Of a DNA stretch of 64,000 nt, positions 57,995 through 64,000 are shown in pieces. The position numbers and the translations under genes are program-made. The notes beneath the pieces were generated by a model. The model was not told the origin of the DNA, did no database searches, and worked only from the letters and a program-made list of their open reading frames with translations. The stretch is from Druceiella hillmani (taxonomy: Eukaryota > Arthropoda > Insecta > Lepidoptera > Hepialidae), in contig JAYKKI010000009.1 of the NCBI GenBank assembly GCA_039881145.1, positions 13,657,001-13,721,000 of the forward strand. Reading direction: 5' to 3'. The first letter of the stretch is position 1. Each line of letters opens with the position of its first letter.

Positions 57995-58215
57995 TGTGAT
58001 ACTGTGAAATTATACACTAAGTTTAATTGCGAAGGCAAATGACGCAATATGGATCATGATATGTAATGGGAGAATATCAGATTTAACAGCGCGATACATT
58101 CGAAAGCAAAATTATGACAATATTATTAGGATACTTTGCAAATTTTACCTAATTGTTAGTTATTGAACCAACGTAAATCAGTGTACATTCCCAGCATTCA
58201 TACTGTTTTTTTTTT
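57995..58215 (+). repeat. A module, copy 8
   Basis: It contains gatactgtgaaattatacact, aagtttaattgcgaaggcaa, tggatcatgatatgtaatgg, aacagcgcgatacattcgaaa, then ggatactttgcaaattttacc, taattgttagttattgaacc and gtacattcccagcattcatac. Confidence 0.88.
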
Positions 58216-58219
58216 AAAT

Positions 58220-59600
58220 CTAAGCGAATTGGTCACTTTTTAGAATTTGTTAGTGGCTTAAATTAATTTTATTTTAAGACATACACTCAATTAATATATG
58301 AAATACATGCTAGTTATACTCAGATTTATTTTATTTAATTAAAGAACTATTTATTTTGTAATGATTCATTTACGCTGAATTAAATGTTATGTACATAACA
58401 TCATTTATGTATAGATTTCATATCTAATTTATTCTTTATGTCCTAATTGCCTTTCGATATTATTTTTTTCGTTCTTTCATTTTTTTAAACACGGAATTGA
58501 TTTATGAGGAAAAATTCGTAGCGTTACACAGCTAATATTATCGAGAGAGTCAATAAATATTTTGATAGACTTTCAAAGCGGGCTAACACCCATATTCATA
58601 CTTAAAAAAATTATAAAATTCCTACGCAAACATTGAAATGATGGTAAATGTAATCTTATCGAATCTTTAGTATCAATCAGTATTCTAGTACGTGCGACAT
58701 TATATACCATTACTAGTTTGTGTAGACACTGACGTTTAAATGCTAATAATATATAACTTCGTCTCCGCACCTGCTTCGTTACAGCTCTTCGCCTACTTTT
58801 GTAACCGAACAAATTATGTAACGACTCGTATTAATCCAGCCAGATACAATTAATATAAAATACCATTAGACAGCGCTCTTCAACTTGGTGACGTAGTTAC
58901 TCATGTCACATTTTACTAGAAGATATGTCGTTAGCGCATATCAGTAATGTATATTACGTCATGGTCAATATGCTTCTAGTCAAACTATTTTATTTGTCAA
59001 TATACCGAAATGCTGCTATCGATTTGAAGTTTGTGAATAACTTGACAGCGATATATAAATTGAACGATGATAGAAATATACTTCAATATAACATCCTGAT
59101 TTCAATCTAAACGACTAGTTCTTAATATGCTTATAGTATTATATTGAATGCGTAACGCGGTGTGTAATATATAATAAATAATAACTCTGTGATATTATGG
59201 TCTCATAATATAGATTACGGGACCATAATATTACAGAGTTATAATTTGTCATCTATATGTTGACACAAACTATGCTTTACTTCAGTTTTTATCGACTCAT
59301 GAAACTCGTTTAACGACAATATCTTTCATCATGACTCTAGTTCACCACTTCTTTAAATCAATGTCAACTTTTTTATGCTATTCTTAACGTTTATAGTGCG
59401 ATGTGTCAAAGCAATAATCTGGCCGGTAAAAAAAAATTAGACTTTACTTTCTGCCTGTATTTAAATGTTAAATTCCATTTCTTTTAATTGTTTTCCTATA
59501 AAAAATACTAACACGTTATTTACAAATTGGAATAAGTATAAAAGAAATGCTAATGAAACAATAATAAAAGAAATGCTTATACGATATTATACGAAGATTT
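58220..59600. other. AT-rich stretch with one hairpin
   Basis: The minus frame 58573-58812 (79 codons, arginine-rich) is unrecognised. The only structure is the inverted repeat at 59181-59242. Confidence 0.4.
59181..59242. repeat. 22 bp inverted repeat, 18 nt loop
   Basis: ataactctgtgatattatgg and the following tc at 59181-59202 pair with 59221-59242 with about one mismatch. This is a stable isolated stem-loop. Confidence 0.85.
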
Positions 59601-59609
59601 TATGGATAC

Positions 59610-59780
59610 ACCTAACCGCATTGAGCGACTTAGAGACATGAGTACCATCACGAACTGTTTGCAAATTTAAAAGTTTAATATTAACAGAAATTGACATATC
59701 ATCAGACATTGTATATCCGCTGCTCTTTGGATAATCTACAACGTAACAGTACTGTGCCCTCTGACGTGAGATTTGGACAA
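59610..59780 (+). repeat. B module (diverged A), copy 4
   Basis: It contains tatggatacacctaaccgcat, then aaaagtttaatattaacaga, aattgacatatcatcagaca, then tgctctttggataatctaca. It is collinear with 22,785-22,960. Confidence 0.75.
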
Positions 59781-60284
59781 TTTTGCTGTAAGTGTTTAAA
59801 CCATTTTGACTCCGTTTTTAATGATGTTTTACATCAATGCATACGAAAACTTTAATGAAAATTTTAGATTTTTGTGTTTAAAGTAAAGTAAGTATAGTAA
59901 AATAGAGTAAAAGTGTCCTCTTCGTCGTTTTTGGTAATTCAAATAATTTTTTTTTATATAATGTTAGGTTTATAGCATTATATAATAGTAATGAGATATT
60001 TTTTGACATAACATAACTATCTCCTTGGCATTACTTCATCGTTACATTGGAACTAAATCAAATAAGGCTCAAAACCATCTTTCTACTTTCACAGGTCAAT
60101 AACTTACGATATAAGATATTATTTTGTATATTCTCTGCTACTTTAAAACACATCAATTTTCAATCTTTCATAGATATTTACAAGTAAAGCAGAAAAGTTT
60201 TGAAAAATTAATAGTAGTTTTGGTTTTTTATTTGAAGGTACGCTATCATTCCCTTGTATGCAACTTTGTTTAGTAATAGCAGTT

Positions 60285-61120
60285 AATAGTTTAGAATGGC
60301 ATTTACAATGTGTATAGAGAAAGTTGTAGCTACAATTAAACTATGTCTGAAACTACTACGCGAACTGAAAGGAACTGGGAAATATTTAAATTACATGTAT
60401 ATTTAATGCATTTTCCAAAAAAAATATGTAAAACCCTGTGAGGGTTTAACCTGCTTCTTTAAAATTTATTGAAATTTTGGTGAAACCACTAAAATAAATC
60501 GGAGTATGTTTATTAAGTCCTAAGATAATGTGAATAAACAGACAAATAGAAGTGTAAAGGTATTTTTCAATGTTTTCTTCAATGGTATATTTTAGTACTA
60601 AGGATTGCTATATTTCACCCTGTCTTACCAATTTTAATTATTATTTAGTTACATTGAATAAACATTATTTAAGATTTATTTTGCTCAACGTTTCGTTAAA
60701 TAGTTGGTCAATATTAATTAGTCTATTATTACTCGTAATAATAATCTGTCAAATATTTTAATTAATGTATAATCATATGTAAGACGACACGACATAGAGC
60801 AGGAATTTGTAAATATACTGGTTAACAAAAAATTACACTTATCAATGTAGAACAAATCTAACAAAATTACACCCTAGAATCCTTATTTTCATACAGTTAT
60901 ATTTTGTGCTGCATAGTTAATTAAGCAAATTGTAGACAAACTGTGTCTGTGCACATAAATAATTCAGACAATTATGCCATCACATAAATAATTCATTAAA
61001 AATATATATTGAATTATTCATGCTCATAAATCGTTAAAAAACGAGACATCTCTTAAGTCAACCTAGTATACTCGTGTGGCACGCCACACAATACTGACGT
61101 TATAAGATGATACGCCAAAA
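60285..61120 (+). repeat. C module, copy in block II
   Basis: Collinear with 23,140-23,980. It contains gaaagttgtagctacaatta, tgtctgaaactactacgcgaa, then aaaaccctgtgagggtttaac and ttgctcaacgtttcgttaaat. Confidence 0.85.
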
Positions 61121-61156
61121 ATATTTAAATTTATTATATTTTATTAGTTTTATATG

Positions 61157-61160
<4 letters not shown>

Positions 61161-61198
<38 letters not shown>
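61161..61198. repeat. (TA)n microsatellite
   Basis: A TA run of about 38 bp. It has no counterpart at the corresponding place in block I. Confidence 0.95.
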
Positions 61199-61200
<2 letters not shown>

Positions 61201-61339
61201 AATGAAAAATTTAAAATAAAATTATATTTATATGTATTATTTTTAAACGGTACAAGATAATTTATAAATTCATCATTAAATTATTCAAAGACTTGAAAAT
61301 AAATGTGTTGTTAATAAAATGTCCTTCAATTTTAATTCA

Positions 61340-61960
61340 TTTCCATATGAGGTTTATTCAAAGATGTCCGATATGTTTCTCCTCGTTTCATACTAAACAA
61401 AATTTTACTTACAAAGCAGGTATGGCATTCCCGTAAAGTAAGTATCAAGAATAATGTGATCTTAAGTCATTTTCAAATGAGCGTGCAATTTTTCCACTGT
61501 GTGTTGTACCACGTTGTGTATTTCCACGCCGCTTAGATCAACATCTTGGCTTATAAATCATTATTCGATTCTTTCACACCGTTATTAATACAAATTTAAC
61601 AATTTAATGGCAATGTAAATGTAATAAATTTTTTATTTATTTTGATAATATCATACACGTCCTTTTCCCCACGTCTTGGATAAGTTTAAAAAATTGTATT
61701 AATCTTTTGGTCAGACTATTGGTGTAAACTTATTTTCTCTTATCTAGCAAGATCTATAGTCATGAAATTAAAAACATAAGTATAGTATGGCTAATGTATA
61801 GTTCTATGCTTTACAATAATTTGTTTTGCTTTATAGACGTGCTTCAAATTATTTATCGTAATTTATCAATTTCCATCTAAAATATGTTAAACATTAAATT
61901 TACAGATACAAAAAACACTTTATGTTAGGCCAGTATCTCCATTAACGGTAAACGAAGAAC
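61340..61960 (+). repeat. D module, copy in block II
   Basis: Collinear with 24,700-25,350. It contains attcaaagatgtccgatat, gtttctcctcgtttcatacta, aacaaaattttacttacaaa, then gccgcttagatcaacatcttg and acacgtccttttcc. Confidence 0.85.
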
Positions 61961-61964
61961 TGCA

Positions 61965-63070
61965 TCAAGTACGGTCTGAGATTTTGTGGAAAATTAAAAT
62001 TAAATTTCAAAAGAAAGTGGTATCGCACAATATATGAAAAATATTACTGCGCGATGAATCTAATGTGATATTTTAAAAATTATTTCAGCAGTCGAAGAAA
62101 CTTGGAAAAATTGTTAATTTTTATAGTTAACGAATCAATTTCGTTTACATATCAAACGAGGTGTGTTCAGAGTAATTATAAGTACACTTTCGTGAATTGT
62201 TGAAGTAAATTTTTTTCTTTACCCAAAATTTCTTGATAACTTTTAACAGCAACCTTCCAAGTGTTTTTAAAAAAAATTCAAGATTTCTGAAAGTGCCTGA
62301 ACAAAGCAAGTTGAAATATTGGAAAATAATTTAAACATACAAACTTTTAGTGGACTAGTTTAAAAATTACAAAATGTTAGCCACATCACCCCCAAATTAT
62401 TTGAGTGTAATTTAAGCACGGAAAATTAAAGCAATTATATGCGAAATAATTTAAGAAAATATTTCCTCAGTAAACACCGCAATCAATCCCAGTGAATAAT
62501 ATAACGGAACAATGTTTTTTAAGAATTGCAAGGAAATTGAAAGTTATTCTTAATTAATATAATTAAAGTAAAGGTAGATTTAAACTATTTCTGGTGGCAC
62601 CATTATATTATTCCATAATTATATAGAGAACAAAGACTTGGTTTTCGACACTTTTTCAAAAATGGTATATTTATTTAAGGGAAAATATTGTAATATCAAT
62701 ACCAAGTTTAAATTCCCAAAACGAAAAAAAGAAGACCCCGTACTTAATCAATGTCATACTTACAACTAAATTGAACATTTTGTCTACATTTTGACTTCCT
62801 GTCAGTGTAATAAGGGAAATTTACTCATTTTATAATTAGACGAGGACAACCCAACCACCTCATATTGTAAGATAGTCAAGAGCTTGAATATCACAGTACA
62901 GATACTAGCATTTTGCATTCCAAGAATTTAACTTTCAATTAGATTCAAGAAATTACTTAAACATAAAAAACATTTCAATACAAGAAGGTTTCTCTTGAAA
63001 ATTTTGGAATAATTTCGGTCTGTAGAAATACCGCAATTACAAACTATAATTATTAAATGCGGTGTAACAT
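61965..63070. other. AT-rich stretch inside block II, no counterpart recognised
   Basis: About 1.1 kb has no clear partner in block I and no coding signal. It is probably an old insertion or a deletion in the other block. Confidence 0.4.
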
Positions 63071-63239
63071 TATATTCTATTTTTCCGCCAATGCCTTTTT
63101 AAACACATACTTGTCACTGCGACAAATATGGATTTAGTCTACAGTAACGGAATTAATAAACATTAAACAGGTCGTTACATAGCAGTTACCCAAGTGTCGC
63201 CTCAGAATTCCTCCGTAAGTATTTTTTAATAAAAAAATG

Positions 63240-63593
63240 TGAAAGAACGCTAACAAATATTGCTCTGTTCGCGATGCAAGCAGATCTGGGACGGTGTGAA
63301 TGCCTCGAAGGCGAACTTTGCTCATTGGGTGAAGCAAAAGCACGCGACTTAGGCGCGAGCGCCCGAAGCTTTCTAACTATATTTGGCGCTTACAAGTTTG
63401 TGCAAGATTCTCTCATTGGGTTTTAATGCTGTGATGTTGCGGTTTATTAAATGTAATATGAGACTTGGGAACAGGTCTGGGTTGCAATGTTTGTGTCGCA
63501 GATGACGTCGGTTTGTTGTCGTCGCGTAATGTGTCGTCGTCGTCGTTAATGTCATGTCGTCGCGTAATTAAAAAACGGCAGGTTGGTATTAAG
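63240..63593 (+). repeat. E module, copy 6, with GTC-rich expansion
   Basis: It contains gaactttgctcattgggtga, then aagtttgtgcaagattctct, gatgttgcggtttattaaat and gtcgcagatgacgtcggtttg. A local expansion of gtcgtcgcgtaat and (gtc)n units at about 63,515-63,570 is absent from the copy at 25.8 kb. Confidence 0.85.
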
Positions 63594-63660
63594 TGCTAAA
63601 ATTTACAATTAAATGAAACTACGTGATATAGTATTATTTCTACTATCTTTAATTTCTTTA

Positions 63661-63701
63661 CCACGACCTAGGTTTCGTTGTATTACAACATCTTCAGGTG
63701 G
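63661..63701 (-). ncRNA. Hammerhead ribozyme-like motif, minus strand
   Basis: All boxes are intact on the minus strand (CUGAAGA, GAAA, GUC triplet, 4 bp stem I, 5 bp stem II). It is identical in sequence to the plus-strand motif of the other arm. Confidence 0.8.
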
Positions 63702-63729
63702 GATATTAGCAAAGATCTTTGCTAATATC

Positions 63730-63770
63730 CCACCTGAAGATGTTGTAATACAACGAAACCTAGGTCGTGG
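63730..63770 (+). ncRNA. Hammerhead ribozyme-like motif, plus strand
   Basis: CCAC is 63730-63733, the CUGAAGA box 63734-63740, an extra U 63741, stem II GUUGU/ACAAC 63742-63746 and 63750-63754, GAAA 63755-63758, CC-UA-GG 63759-63764, U16.1 at 63765, the predicted cleavage base C17 at 63766, and GUGG 63767-63770. Stem III would be only A-U plus two G-C pairs with a UA loop in a monomer. Two copies could pair through CCUAGG to form a double hammerhead. Confidence 0.83.
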
Positions 63771-63993
63771 TAAAGAAATTAAAGATAGTAGAAATAATAC
63801 TACATCACGTAGTTTCATTTAATTGCGAATAATGAATTTCTACACAATTAACGCCAAATATATTCAATATTCAATGCTAAAATTTAATTAAAATACAGGT
63901 AAGGTGGTGTCTTATTTATATCTATAATTTCTTGTATGATTTTATTTGGATATTCGTTATGATTTTGATTAGCTAGCAGCCCCCTATGTGTTT

Positions 63994-64000
63994 ATATATA
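63994..64000. repeat. Start of a (TA)n run at the window edge
   Basis: Only the first bases are visible. Its position after an E module matches the TA run at 26,023, so a longer run probably continues outside the window. Confidence 0.6.

Larger units (their letters stand above)
63606..63874 (+). mobile_element. Palindromic hammerhead element, copy 3 (269 bp, best preserved)
   Basis: Two 110 bp arms meet with no spacer (axis between 63715 and 63716) and differ at about one base. A 49 bp unique tail follows (63826-63874), ending in repeated attcaa units. An exact 12 bp duplication, tgctaaaattta, flanks the element at 63594-63605 and 63875-63886. The paralogous site at 25,898-25,909 lacks the element and has one copy of the target. 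The centre carries an aaagatcttt palindrome. Each arm has an intact hammerhead-like core. Because the arms mirror each other, nearly the same 69-codon frame opens on both strands (63613-63822 and 63609-63818). I regard this as a by-product of the symmetry. Confidence 0.96.
57590..64000 (+). repeat. Macro-repeat block II, paralogous to 22.4-26.1 kb
   Basis: A, A, B, C, D and E modules follow in the same order as in block I, with a (TA)n run between C and D and another starting at the window edge. It is longer than block I because of extra A-type sequence, indels and the inserted palindromic element at 63,606-63,874. Shared landmarks include ggcttgtaaatcatta/ggcttataaatcatta at 24,893 and 61,543, and attaattaatct/attaattagtct at 23,500 and 60,711. 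Confidence 0.85.

Noticed and set aside
63609..63822. A 69-codon ORF with a signal-peptide-like start, almost identical on both strands
   Set aside because: The symmetry of the palindrome forces the same frame on both strands. In copy 2 the one-base change at the centre breaks the frame, so it is not conserved as a protein.

Overview
The window is a 64 kb piece of AT-rich, gene-poor eukaryotic DNA, almost certainly from an arthropod and most likely an insect. The evidence is the mobile-element mix (Ty1/copia elements with half-tRNA priming as in Drosophila copia, an R1-clade LINE, an RTE-clade LINE, a ZMYM1-type hAT and a piggyBac-type transposase) and the many long (TA)n runs. I found no convincing host protein-coding exon, tRNA or rRNA. 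The best coding sequence is the gag-pol frame of a young copia element.

Layout. 0-11 kb: small tandem duplications, a four-monomer ~130 bp satellite (2303-2825) and a decayed + strand copia (6296-8440). 11.6-14.3 kb: a second decayed copia on the minus strand. 15.0-16.9 kb: an R1-like LINE remnant. 17.6-30.9 kb: repeat modules, (TA)n runs and foldbacks. 33.3-37.1 kb: a decayed hAT element. 37,200-41,474: a nearly intact copia with near-identical LTRs, a 5 bp target duplication, PBS and PPT, but a mutated reverse transcriptase active site followed by an in-frame stop. 42.6-44.5 kb: an RTE LINE remnant. 46.6-47.4 kb: a tandem dimer of an LTR-like unit. 54.2-56.7 kb: a decayed piggyBac. 57.6-64 kb: a degenerate second copy of the 22.4-26.1 kb block.

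Two patterns are not covered by standard feature types. First, there is a small palindromic element family with four copies (10.3, 12.8, 28.9 and 63.6 kb). Each arm encodes a hammerhead ribozyme-like core, so the motif lies head-to-head on both strands. Three copies are flanked by 12 bp target site duplications, and a paralogous empty site at 25,898-25,909 independently confirms one insertion. The arms appear to evolve in concert. This is the best candidate for an undescribed system.

Second, the unique-looking background is itself a degenerate same-orientation array. Modules that I call A (a ~200 bp motif), B (a diverged A), C, D and E (a 160-400 bp motif) recur in the order A-B-C-D-E-(TA)n, all on the + strand. 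This suggests an old multi-kb tandem repeat into which the transposable elements inserted.

All calls come from reading the sequence and mentally translating frames. No alignment, folding or database search was run. Boundaries of decayed elements are approximate.
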